Shown: positions 22,523-32,389 of the stretch, piece by piece
How positions within the stretch are numbered: the stretch's first letter is position 1
Layout: the number at the start of each line of letters is the position of its first letter
Origin: Medicago truncatula
Taxonomy: Eukaryota; Streptophyta; Magnoliopsida; Fabales; Fabaceae
Direction: 5' to 3'
DNA length: 64,000 bases
NCBI RefSeq assembly: GCF_003473485.1
Contig: NC_053048.1
Coordinates: 44,016,755-44,080,754 of the forward strand
Translations under genes and position numbers: made by a program
Notes under the pieces: model-generated
The model's database searches: none
What the model was told of the DNA's origin: nothing
Seen by the model: only the letters and a program-made list of their open reading frames with translations

Positions 22523-25500
22523 TCAGATTCCAAAGCCAAAAACAGCACGTATCCTTTGGAAAATAAGTTCCCTCCATCCCCTTTCAGTGTTCTCCACCAC
22601 AGTAGCATTCCCATACCTATATAAGAAAACCAACCATATCAGCAAATCACCCAGAAAGATAATAAAATAAACATTCCAATCATTCCCAATATTTAAAATA
22701 CTAACCTATCTTCCTCAGGTACATCGGTATGTGTCAGGTTTACAACAGTAACTCCTGGTTCAGGCTCCTCGAAAACAAGTCTCACCTGCAAAAATAAACC
22801 ATTAATAATTCGACACCATTCAATGACAATTTAACACACAATGACAATTTTGAAAAAAGCCGTCAATAATTCGACACCATTCAACACAACAACATTTGAC
22901 ACACAATGAAGATTTTGAAAAAGGTCATCAATGGTGATCGAAACCATGACATCATATATATTTTGTAGGTCTAAACTGTAAACAACTGTGATTCAACCAC
23001 GATTAATGCGACATCAGCTGATTCTTCACGGTATCAATAATAATCGCAACGAGGGGGTGACTTATAACGAATAGTATTCACTTCGGTCTATGAAATTATA
23101 GGACAGTTTAAAGTTTCAACTTAATCCTTTAAAATTGTAAAAAATTAATCAATGAGTAAATATCAAAGTTGGTCCTTGAAATTGTGGGGAAATGTGTTAA
23201 TTATGTTCATCCCTATGTCTAAATTCTCTAGGAAATGCATCCCTAGCATTATTCAATTAGATTCAAATCCATTCATGATATATCAACTTTAATGTCATTC
23301 TAGTCCTTGCAAATACCAAGGGAGGGACGAATTTGACTAAATTTTAAAAATTTCAAAGACATTTTATAGTACCACCATACAATTTCAAGTACCAATCCTT
23401 GCATATACCAAGGAAAGGAAAAATTTGATTAAAATTTAAAAGTTTTGAAGACATTTTATAATATAAAATCTCGATAATCTGAGGGTCTAGATTGATACTG
23501 CCTTACAATTTCAAGTACTCCCTCCATTCCTTTTCTTTTGATGTTTTAGCTCTTGACACAAGTTTTAAGGAGTAATGAAAGTATATAGACATTTGTGTGT
23601 TTTTTTACTTAAATGTCCTTGTTTATCATTAAATTCACATGTGATAAACCAAAGGTCACAACTACTTTAATAGTTTATTGTGTTTTCCAACAAGGGTAAA
23701 CTTAGAAAACAATAATAAATTCACTAAAACATCAAAAGTTTTGGAATATAGTTGAAGTTCTAAAACATCAAAAGAAAAGGAATGGAGGGAGTACCAATTT
23801 GAGTATTTACTCATTAATCAGGTTCATCCCTATGTCTGAATCTGTTATCAAATGTATCCTAACATTGTTTATTTACTTATATTCAAATGCATCCACATCA
23901 TTACCAACTTAATGCCATTATAGTCCATTAGAATACCAATGCAGCAGAACCAATCTAACTAACATTCTAGAACACCGTCAGTGTATAAGACCAAATTGGG
24001 CAGTCCTACAAAATTTCCCTACTCAACTTATAAACTAACACACGATTAAAATAAAAATCAATACCACATTTCCAATCCAACGTCATTATAGTCATAGTAG
24101 TCAATAGCGGCGACAAACCGCTATGCTAATTGTTGTAGCGGTGCGGTATGAGATAGCGGCCGCTTCAGCTGCTATTTGATTTTAGTTGAAAATTTTCAAA
24201 TTGACACTATTTTAAAAACATGTTGTATGATTTCCAAATTTCTAAATTTATTTTAGGGCATTTTGGGGATTTTTAAAACCAAATTGACTCTGTTCTACGG
24301 TTTCTCTGTTCTTTTTTCTTCCTCTGTTTTATGGTTTCTCTTGTTTTATTATTTTTTTATCTTTAATGAATGTCTCATGAGATTTGAGTGTTATAATTAA
24401 TTTTATATTAAATATGTAAGTTTGTTTATATTTTATAACATTTTTTTTTTGAGAGAATTTATATTTAATAACATTATTCATGTAATTTGTTCAAAAAATA
24501 ATCAAATATCGGTGACCACTATTTGTCATACCACAATACGCTAACCCGATATCCCACTTTTGAGGTTGGCCTCTACGCACCGCTATCAGAGATTGACTAC
24601 TATGTTGAATTTTGATTAAGACTTTCGATACTATGTTGAAGACTTTAAAGCTTTCATAAGATTTGGGTGTTTTGTATGATTTATGAATGATTCATGAGTA
24701 AAAGCTTTCATAAGATTTGGGTGTTTTGTATGATTTATGAAATTTGTCAAAGAAGTTATCAAATAGCGGTGCTATGCGCTTTTGGGGGTCGGCCGCTACG
24801 CGCCGCAATCCGCAATTGACTACTATGATTATAGTCTATAATATTATAATACCAATGTACCGGGACAAATCTAACTAACATCTTACTAAATTATTGTGAA
24901 TGTATGAGACAAAATTGGTATCTACTAAACTTACGAACTAACACACACAATCAAAATCAAAACCACATACCTGAGATTGAGCACCATCAATCCAGCTCCC
25001 GAATCTCCACCTCTGCACAATCAACTTCCCTTCTTGCAACTCCACATTACTCCCAGTAACAGAACCATCAAAAATACTAAACTCACCACCAACCTCTTTA
25101 CTAATCCTCGCATTACTCTGCGTAAAACCCTTCCACCTATTCTCATCCATCAATATCTCAAACAAATCCTTCGCCCTACAATTAAACTTCTCCGTCATCA
25201 CAATATTCTTCCTTCCCTTCTTAATCTCCTTCTTCTTCTCTTCTTTCTTAACAGAAGCATTTGTCGCAGCTGTTGCTGTCACCGTCGCCGGAACATTAAC
25301 ATTATTCTGCTTCACCGCCTGCGCCGCCGGCTTCTTAACCTCCAAATCCTCCTTAACAGGACCACCTCTCGACATACTCTCAACCCAAACCCTAACCTTC
25401 TCCAAAATCACCCCCTTCCCTTTCTGAAACATCGCATCCTTAATCCTCCTCCCAATTGGACTTTCATCTTCAACTATAACCCTAACATCAGGATCCTCAT

Positions 25501-25861
25501 CAGCATTCTCATCAGAAATATACGGAATCTCAACAGAACCATTAACCTTCAACAAAGAATTCCCTTCATTATCCTTCGCTTCACCTTCCCAGGAAACAGT
25601 GAGATTGACTTCATACCCAGGGATGATCTTCCCCTTACGGATGTTGATGTAGGCTTCACCGGTGAGGCTACGTAGAGTGGTAGTTTTGATGAAGAGGTTA
25701 CCTTCGCCGTTGAGGATTGTGAGATTGGAGAGAAGGTTGGTGAAGAAGTTTCTAGACCATTCTAGACAGTTTGTTTCGGACCAGTGCCAGTTGTGGACGT
25801 TTGTCCCGTCGGGGCGTTCTTCAACGATCCATCGTTTATCGCCTTCGCCGTATTTCGCCAT
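22523..25861 (-). CDS. AHA1: Activator of Hsp90 ATPase (AHA1) homologue
   Basis: Three exons on the minus strand (25861-24971, 22785-22706, 22616-22523) encode 354 residues. Residues about 12-165 form the Aha1 N-terminal domain, which binds the Hsp90 middle domain (VHNWHWSE, IRKGKIIPGYEVNLTVSWEG). A Lys/Glu- and Ala-rich linker (about 175-222) leads to the AHSA1/SRPBCC C-terminal domain (about 225-345; TEKFNCRAKDLFEILMDENRWKGFTQ, GSVTGSNVELQEGKLIVQRWRFGSW). AHA1 stimulates the weak ATPase of Hsp90 in the cytosol. Intron 1 is 2.2 kb and has been enlarged by two DNA transposons (23518-23791 and 24093-24827). The ATG at 25861 gives MAKYGEGDKRWIVEERPDG, the family's usual start. The sequence is intact, with a length close to that of other plant AHA1 proteins. 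Confidence 0.95.
23060..23517. repeat. Diverged short direct repeats in AHA1 intron 1
   Basis: Two related blocks start 'aataccaagggagggac' (about 23315) and 'atataccaaggaaagga' (about 23402). Both continue through 'aatttgactaaa / aatttgattaaa' to 'gacattttataata / atagta' and 'acaatttcaagta'. They look like an old local duplication of an interspersed repeat. Similar phrases resume after the Stowaway-like MITE (23800-23960), indicating that the MITE landed in this repeat. Confidence 0.5.
23518..23791. mobile_element. Stowaway-like MITE in AHA1 intron 1
   Basis: 274 bp with long terminal inverted repeats. The left end is CTCCCTCCATTCCTTTTCTT followed by 'ttgatgttttag'; the right end is its inverse 'ctaaaacatcaa...ggaatggagggag'. 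It is flanked by TA on both sides (23516-23517, 23792-23793). Ends and target site are those of the Tc1/mariner-related Stowaway group. It encodes no protein. Confidence 0.92.
24085..24835. mobile_element. hAT-like MITE in AHA1 intron 1
   Basis: The element (24093-24827, 735 bp) has 18-bp terminal inverted repeats CATAGTAGTCAATAGCGG / CCGCAATTGACTACTATG with one mismatch. It is bounded by a perfect 8-bp duplication ATTATAGT (24085-24092, 24828-24835), the hAT target length. The internal sequence contains many 'agcggt/ccgcta' phrases. The 3' terminal phrase 'gattgactactatg' also appears internally at about 24590-24603, so the right end seems duplicated. A 41-bp direct repeat starting 'aaagctttcataag' (24647 and 24701) lies between the two copies. 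Confidence 0.88.
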
Positions 25862-26073
25862 CGTACGGTGAGAATTGGTGTTCGGTTTTGGATGTGGTTT
25901 TGTCGACGGAGTGAAGACAAGGGTTTGGTTTAAGAAAGAAGGATTGGAAAGGTCTAGAAAGAAGGATGGAGTGATTTGATTTGTGTTTAGGGGTTTGATT
26001 GGAGATTTGAGAGGAAGGGTCTAGACCTTTTTTCTATTGGGCTGGCTTTTAGTTGGGCTAACTACTTTGTTTC

Positions 26074-26649
26074 ACCAATACTAGGCATGACAATAGGGCG
26101 GGGTGGGGACGGATTTTACTTTCCCGTCCCCATATCCGATTCTCATATATTTATCTGTTACCCTACTCATATCAATGGATATGAGAAATTGAATATAATT
26201 CCCGTCTCCGACAGGTTTCGGTATCCCCGCCTCATCCCCATCCCCGCATCGAATAAATTTTTTTTAATAAAAAATAGAAGTTTTTTTTGTATCCCCAAGA
26301 GCAACGTTGTAATACATTATCCAACAATATGTTCACTTTAACATTTGTTAGACACAATGATTTAGTTGATCCTTTAAATATCAATGGTAGTTTTTATTAA
26401 CATGACAATTATCAAACAAAATAACATGACATATCAACATAAGATAATTTTTTACATTTGGGACGGGTATGGGTATGGGTTCGGATGAGTACCTATATAC
26501 CCGCTACCCGTCCCATACCCGTGTTTTGAATTCGGAGAAAACCCATACTCATACCCAAACCCAGTCAAAACGGGGAAAACCCGTCAAATTGAGTTTGATT
26601 CGGGCGGGTAACCGCGGATATGGGTTTTGTTGCCACGCCTAACCAATAC
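26074..26649 (+). mobile_element. hAT-type MITE, family copy 1
   Basis: The element (26082-26641, 560 bp) begins TAGGCATGACAATAGGGCGG and ends ...GTTGCCACGCCTA, giving terminal inverted repeats TAGGC(A/G)TG(A/G)CAA. It is flanked by the perfect 8-bp duplication ACCAATAC (26074-26081, 26642-26649). The two arms are GC-rich and full of 'gggtatgggta' and 'cccgtccccat' phrases; the middle is AT-rich. Copies 2 (40103-40638) and 3 (61766-62370) in this window belong to the same family. It lies 220 bp upstream of the AHA1 start codon, probably in its promoter region. Confidence 0.93.
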
Positions 26650-27323
26650 TAGGAATATTGCTCTTCTCCCATGAAAAATTGCTTGCTCCCAACCAAACTC
26701 TTGAAAATACTTTTGCATGACATGTCACATAAGTCACGCAACATGACTTGATTCACATTTTCACTACCATTTTCCTTCTCTTCTTCTTCTTCTTCTTCTT
26801 TCTTTACGTCTTCTTCTTCTATTGTTAAGAAATTTAATTTTTTAGTTAATTGTATTCGATAAACGGTGGTTATTGAATGGATTGAATAGTTCAAATAATA
26901 TATATATATATTTTTTTTTTTAACAAAATGTAGAATAAGTCCTTGTGTGTTTTAAATTATGCATATTTATCGCTATTTATTTCTCAATTTCTTTTGAGTG
27001 AAAAGAAAGGTTAGGTTTTTCTAGTCACACCCTTAAAACATTTAGATATATCCAAAATTTCATTAAAAAAATTCATAATACCAAAATAGCCCTTAATCTC
27101 ATATTAACTTGATAATTCAAATTACATTCTTCCTTTCAACTATTTATTTATTTTTTGATAATTTAGGTTATTAAAGGTTTCATACTTTAGAAAGGTTTTT
27201 CAAAAATCTGTTAAAGAAAATTAAGGAAGTAGCATGTAGCAAAAAAGAGCGGATTTCCGCTAGTGTAACAAAAAAAAAAAGATATGAAATAGGAAATAGC
27301 TTGCGTTTTAAGCAACCGTCCAC
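26650..27323. other. Intergenic DNA between AHA1 and the CWC22-like copy
   Basis: No gene. It contains a (CTT)n-rich tract at about 26775-26820, whose minus-strand reading gives an 81-codon Glu-rich frame that I do not accept as a gene, an AT microsatellite at about 26896-26910, and otherwise AT-rich DNA. Confidence 0.5.
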
Positions 27324-27334
27324 TATATATAAAG
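27324..27334 (+). promoter_or_regulatory. Putative TATA box for the CWC22-like copy
   Basis: The sequence TATATATAAAG lies 95 bp upstream of the first in-frame ATG (27429) and is followed by plant-like 5'-UTR sequence. The role is inferred from motif and position. Confidence 0.55.
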
Positions 27335-27428
27335 GTGAAGAGAAGCCATCATTCATTATAACCCAACCCTTATAGCAAAATCTCGTTACAGTTTCCTTAA
27401 AACCCTATCTCTCATCATAATCATCATC

Positions 27429-27627
27429 ATGGCAGCCACAAATGTATCCAAGGATACGATTTCGCCTTACAAACAGAAACTAAGATGAAATTCTTTGAGA
27501 AAGAGCTTTAATGGCATCATCAACAAGGTCATGACCATGGAATATATCACAGACATTGTTCCCGAATTGTTTTCTCAAAACTTGATCCGCGGGAGAGGGC
27601 TCTTCTGCAGATCCCTTATGATCACAG
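27429..27627 (+). pseudogene. Out-of-frame 5' part of the CWC22-like copy
   Basis: From an ATG at 27429 the translation gives 19 residues ending YKQKLR, then a TGA at 27486-27488 where the CWC22 family has Trp (…RLTW…). The same frame continues with family-like sequence (NSLRKSFNGIINKV, IVPELFSQNLIRGRGLFCRS) to a stop at 27651-27653, while the main frame picks up the homology at 27628 one base off. One nonsense codon and one frameshift therefore separate this segment from the downstream open frame. The first ~100-300 residues of a full CWC22 protein are absent. Confidence 0.75.
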
Positions 27628-28995
27628 ATGGCCTATCCGGAGTATACCATTGAGTTTGCCGCGCTTGTTGCGGTCGTAAATTCCAAGTTTCCTGAAGTCG
27701 GTAATCTTTTACTCAGAAGAATTGTTTTGCAATTCAAATGGGCTTATCATAGGAATGACAAGCCTCATCAGTTACATGCTACTGTTAAGTTTATAGCACA
27801 TTTGGTGAAACAGCTAGTTGCACATGAGATTATTGCTTTGGAAATACTCACGGTTTTGCTTGATAACCCTATTGATGATAGTCTTGAAGTAGCTGTTAGT
27901 TTTCTTATAGAATGCGGTTCAACTTTGCAGAATCTTTCACCTAAAGCCCTTCATGCTGTATTTGAGCGTTTTCGTTGGATTTTATATGGTGAAGTTGATA
28001 AGCGTGTTCAGTTTCTAATTCAAGACTTATTTGCTGTAAGAAAAACTAGGTTTCAGAGTTATCCAGCTGTTCCACCTGAATTAGACCTCGTGGACGAGGA
28101 GGATCAGTTGACGCATGAAGTGTCGTTGAATGAGAGTATAGATCCAGAGTTTTCGCTTGATGTATTTAGACTGGATCCAGATTATGTAGAGAACGAAAAA
28201 CATTATGAGCAGTTGAAGAAAACTATCTTGGGAGACGAAGAAGAAATCGAGGGTGATCAGGAAGGCGACTCAGTCGTTGAATCAGATGAAGAAGATGGCG
28301 AGAAGCATATGCAGATAAGGGATGAAGCCGATACCAATCTTGTGAATCTTCGAAGGGCTATATATCTGACCATTATGTCGTGTTTAGATTTTGAGGAAGC
28401 TGGTCATAAGCTTCTCAGAATTATTCATCGCCAGAAAGGTCAAGAGATCCAATTATGCAATATGATTCTACAATGCTGCAGGTATGAAAAAGTTTATCGT
28501 CCATACTATGGTCTTCTGGGGGAGCGTTTTTGTATGATCAACAAAGTTTATCAACAAAACTTTGAAAAGTGTTTTGCTCAACAGTTGTCAACAATTCACA
28601 GGCTTCAAACAAATCAACTCCGAAATGTGGCACAGTTTTTTGCTCATTTGCTTGCCACATCGACTCTCCCTTGGAACGTGTTATCATATATCCGGTTGAC
28701 TGAAGAGGACACAACTTCTTCTTCGCGGATATTTATTAAGATTCTGTTCCAAGAGTTATCTGAGCATCTTGGCATCCAGGTGCTGAATGATCGGTTGAAT
28801 GATCCAGTAATGCAGGATTGTTTTGAATCATTATTTCCCAAAGATAGCACAAAAAACACACGGTTTTCCATTAACTTCTTCACGTCGATTGGACTTGGCG
28901 AGCTTACTAAGAATCTAGGCGTCTATTTGAAAAATCTGACCTTGCGGAGCTCCCATTCATTGGATGAAAGTGGCAGAAAACGTAGAAGAAAATAA
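27628..28995 (+). CDS. CWC22-like splicing factor copy (MIF4G/MA3), N- and C-terminally truncated
   Basis: The 455-residue uninterrupted frame resembles the spliceosomal protein CWC22, which recruits the exon-junction-complex helicase eIF4AIII. Residues about 5-150 are most of the MIF4G domain (FAALVAVVNSKFPEVGNLLLRRIV, VAHEIIALEILTVLL, VDKRVQFLIQDLFAVRK). Residues 205-225 are acidic. Residues about 230-350 are the MA3 domain (LRRAIYLTIMSCLDFEEAGHKLL). It ends soon after INFFTSIGLGELTKNL with a short basic tail (GRKRRRK) and lacks the long C-terminal extension seen in plant CWC22. The Met at 27628 corresponds to an internal residue of the family. No intron is visible across either domain. The uninterrupted frame suggests recent origin or constraint; expression is unknown. 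A pseudogene or retrocopy is the likelier reading. Confidence 0.7.
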   Translation: MAYPEYTIEFAALVAVVNSKFPEVGNLLLRRIVLQFKWAYHRNDKPHQLHATVKFIAHLVKQLVAHEIIALEILTVLLDNPIDDSLEVAVSFLIECGSTLQNLSPKALHAVFERFRWILYGEVDKRVQFLIQDLFAVRKTRFQSYPAVPPELDLVDEEDQLTHEVSLNESIDPEFSLDVFRLDPDYVENEKHYEQLKKTILGDEEEIEGDQEGDSVVESDEEDGEKHMQIRDEADTNLVNLRRAIYLTIMSCLDFEEAGHKLLRIIHRQKGQEIQLCNMILQCCRYEKVYRPYYGLLGERFCMINKVYQQNFEKCFAQQLSTIHRLQTNQLRNVAQFFAHLLATSTLPWNVLSYIRLTEEDTTSSSRIFIKILFQELSEHLGIQVLNDRLNDPVMQDCFESLFPKDSTKNTRFSINFFTSIGLGELTKNLGVYLKNLTLRSSHSLDESGRKRRRK

Positions 28996-29856
28996 AGCAA
29001 ATGCATTTTAAGGCCCTTGCAAACCTTTTGATTTAGAATCAATGGTTTTACAATATGTTAAGTTAGTTTACTTTCCTTTTTCATAACTGTTGATAGTTAG
29101 AATTGGATTCTGCTGATGTAGAGGGATGTTGAGTTTGTTCTGCTCGGATTTTATCTATCTGGTTTATTTTGATTTCATTCTTGAGAGACTATTTTTATAT
29201 TCATTTAATATCTTGTTGGAAAAGAATAAATCACTTGTCTCTGGTAAATGATGCTTTTTGGAGCTATTATTATAATGGATGTTTTTTTGATTAATCTCAA
29301 GTCTTAACTGAAATTTATAAACCATACAAGTTCAACTAAATTATAGCCATTTTTTAACGAAATTGGAAATATAATCTTCAATGGGGGAAAACCGTACATA
29401 TATGATCGGAACATAAAAAACATATATGATCGGAACATAAAGCATATCATTAATAAAAAGAATGGGGGAATTAGGAACAAAAATTGAAGAGTTTTATTGG
29501 GGAAATGGTTGTGAGGGCCAATTAACCTCTGCATATTCTAAGTTGCATCTGCCAATTAACCGGAAAAACTTATGCAGTAAAGAAATCAATATTGTGCATG
29601 TATGAGAGCGTGATAAGGCGCTCACATCAATTTTTAATTTGCAGGATGTGTCAACACTCAGCAGTATTCCTTAGGAATTAGCTGTGGTTATGAATTATTG
29701 AAAGTACATGGACTTCCGCTGATGCAAATCCTTAGAGTGGAAAAATGTTGGACTTTATTGAAGGTCTAATATGTGGCTTGTAACTTAAGCTTGTTAGCAC
29801 ACTTGGTTGTACAATGCTAGTACTAAATGTTACGGCAGTGGAAATCGTTGGTTCGC

Positions 29857-29905
29857 TGTAGCCGACCCACTTAGTGGGATAAGGCTTGATTGGTATTGAT
29901 ATGTA
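29857..29905 (+). repeat. Retroposon-tail-like motif
   Basis: The phrase 'gtagccgacccacttagtgg' followed by 'gataaggcttgattgg' resembles a widespread plant repeat that usually precedes a (TTG)n tail of non-LTR retroposons. Only this fragment is present; class assignment is from memory of the motif. Confidence 0.35.
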
Positions 29906-30549
29906 TAAGACTAAAATTTACATGCACAGAAGTACTTTGCATGAACAAACTTGACATGAAGTACTTCTGACTAAAACTTGCGGTGCTTGCGATTAATCAA
30001 CATTTATCTTTCAATTGTGGTGAAATTCACCAACCAATTTGTTCACAACACTAATATACTTTGTGCTTTGCAAATACTTGTTCTCTTGCTAAAGCCTAAA
30101 GGCAACAAGTTAGTAATTTCTTCCAACCTGAACAGTTGTTTAGTTTCCTGCAAGCATTAAAAATATGGCATAAATATATTCTTGTGTGTAAGTGTAACAG
30201 AAACCGTGTGTAGTCTCATGAAATTAAGAAACTTAATTATAATAGTCCCTTGACTTGGTGATGTTTTTACCTTTTGGTAAATAATTCCTAAGACTAAGAG
30301 TCTGATAAAGATATATATAAAGAAAATTTCCATTTTATACAGCTGAACAAATGTCCGGCATCATTTTTTGTCTTTAGCTCGAAGAATAATAGAGTGAAGT
30401 GATTCTACCTCTATCCAGGAACACATATGTTCTGTGAAGCACAAGAGAAAAAGAAAAAAAAAGCCTAAATATGTTTTTAGTTTTATAAAAAAGCCTAAAT
30501 ATGTTTAGTATTTTGTTTTGATATGATTCAAAAATCAAAATTATGACAA

Positions 30550-30616
30550 CCGACTCTTGGATTAGAGCACGTGACTATGAATCACGATGTATGTCAGGAG
30601 TTCGAATCCCTCCAGC
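30550..30616 (+). tRNA. tRNA-like remnant
   Basis: The segment contains a D-arm-like 'ctcttggattagag', a perfect 5-bp anticodon stem CGTGA/TCACG around the loop CTATGAA (anticodon ATG, nominally histidine), and a T-loop-like 'agttcgaatccc'. No 7-bp acceptor stem can be formed and the T stem is poor. An unmodified A34 histidine anticodon is not normal. It is most likely a decayed tRNA copy, possibly of organellar origin, or a SINE head. Confidence 0.35.
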
Positions 30617-32302
30617 AAATAGGGAAAGATTTGGGGGTAAGAAAACAATTATGAATTATGATCAGGTTAATGGAAGCAAAGCTATGGAACATCCATAGGT
30701 TCTTTCAAGCTATCGCTAAAAAAACTATGGAAACTAAGATTGTAACTAAGAATAACATTTCTTCATTAATAAGTTAATGCAAACACATTTGTAAATATAA
30801 CAACATCAACCAGACAAAAACAATGTTACCAAATAAATTATAATAGAATATGTTTAAAAAAATCCCCTTCTAAAACAAACTTGATGAATCATTATTTTCT
30901 TTTCTTAGTCTCCACAAACTTAAGTATCAACACGGTCAAGGATAAATATTGGTCAAAATGCTCCCATGAACCACATCACAACGTTTGAATTTTTGTGATG
31001 CAGCTAGGTTACAGTCAAAATACAAACCGCCTTAATTTTATAATGCTATCTGTATCCAACCTCATGACATAGAATTGTAAAAAAGGTTTTCTCACACGGG
31101 AAAGTGAGGTACTAGAATAAAGAAAGGTTTTATCATCTTTAGTTGGTCAAAGTGAAAAAACATTTTCAAGTTTAGTGGTTATATTATATGTCGTCCCTTA
31201 TGCATGGAAAAAACTCAATTGGACACACGATTTTTGTGTGGTTAGTAAAATCTTCGGTGGACTAGTCTAGAATCTAGATGGTTATGGATGCTTTTTGAAT
31301 GGCAAATCATATATAAAATGTATTTTATCAAGTTATAATTAAAAAGTTGGTAATTATATCTTGAAGTGCGGGTTGTTAAAAACTCCTTCATAAAAATTAA
31401 ATCGTGTTTTCTAACAACTCATATAGGTATCTGTTAAAAGACATCTATTAATTTTTATAAAGGTGTTTTTAACAAGTTATAATTAAAAAGTAGATAAAAA
31501 AGACCATGAAAAATCATCCAAATTATCGTAAATTTTTATTGTAAAAATATAATTTCTCTTAAAATAAAGATCATATTAACAAGTTTCTTATAAACGTTTA
31601 AAGAAATCTATAAAAGAAATATTTTTTTAAAAATACAAGTTAAACATAGAATAAGATATCTTTGCTTTGAATTTTCATGTCGTACTTGTATGTGCACTAT
31701 CATCTAATATGTTTTTACTTTTTAGTCTTTTCCTCACTTAACATATCTTTCTTTATTTTATCTTCTTTTACTAAAAATGTAAGATCTTTCACCTCATATC
31801 AAACCCATGAAATCGTAAACAATCAAACATATGTAAATATAATAAATATATAACTTTTTATATTAACTTTTGATTATTTAAACAGTTTTATAAGAACATC
31901 TGTCAACATTATTCTCTAAATAATAAGGTAAGAGTTGATCAACTTCCGTAAATTTAATTTAATTAGTAAGTGTATTACATATTATTTGGAGAGGTTGGAG
32001 TGGGGATAGAGTTCGAACCTTTAAATATTTTAGCTCTATCCAGTAGCTACTAAAAAAAAAGATAAGAGTTGATCAAAGGCGGTGAATGTTTTGCACATTA
32101 ATTGTATGGCTGGCTATTGGGTATACAGCATTTCATGCACAACCGCGTGTGATGATATCATTTGGGTGGGCATCCACCTATACCAAATCCAACCATGCCT
32201 TTACTTTACCCACTCCTCATTCCTCACCAACTTTCAACACCCCATACTATATCTTCAATTGAACCTTCTTGTAACTTTCCTTTCTTTTTGCACCCTAAAC
32301 CC

Positions 32303-32310
32303 TATAAATA
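32303..32310 (+). promoter_or_regulatory. TATA box of the XTH gene
   Basis: TATAAATA lies 80 bp upstream of the start codon in a C-rich, TATA-type plant promoter context. Confidence 0.75.
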
Positions 32311-32389
32311 CCTTGCCATTCTTCCAAAATATCACAATCCATCAACATTCAACTTTCTCACTATATATATAAAAATCCATTAGCTTTCT

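Larger units (their letters stand above)
28996..32302. other. Intergenic DNA between the CWC22-like copy and XTH
   Basis: No protein gene. A short direct repeat ('catatatgatcggaacataaa', twice at about 29396-29440) and the tRNA-like fragment at 30550 are the only structured items, together with a retroelement-tail-like phrase (see 29857). Paired 'aaaaaagcctaaatatgttt' phrases at 30460 and 30488 are typical of short legume repeats. The rest is featureless AT-rich DNA. Confidence 0.5.

Noticed and set aside
24647-24741. Possible CRISPR-like or satellite array
   Set aside because: Only two copies of a 41-bp repeat with a 13-bp gap, inside a hAT element in a plant intron; not an array.
24977-25675. 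232-codon plus-strand open frame
   Set aside because: It is antisense to AHA1 exon 1; its Leu/Asn/Arg-rich composition is what the reverse of that exon would give, and it resembles no family.
26649-26894. 81-codon minus-strand frame rich in Glu
   Set aside because: It is encoded by a CTT/GAA trinucleotide run; no homology or conserved start.
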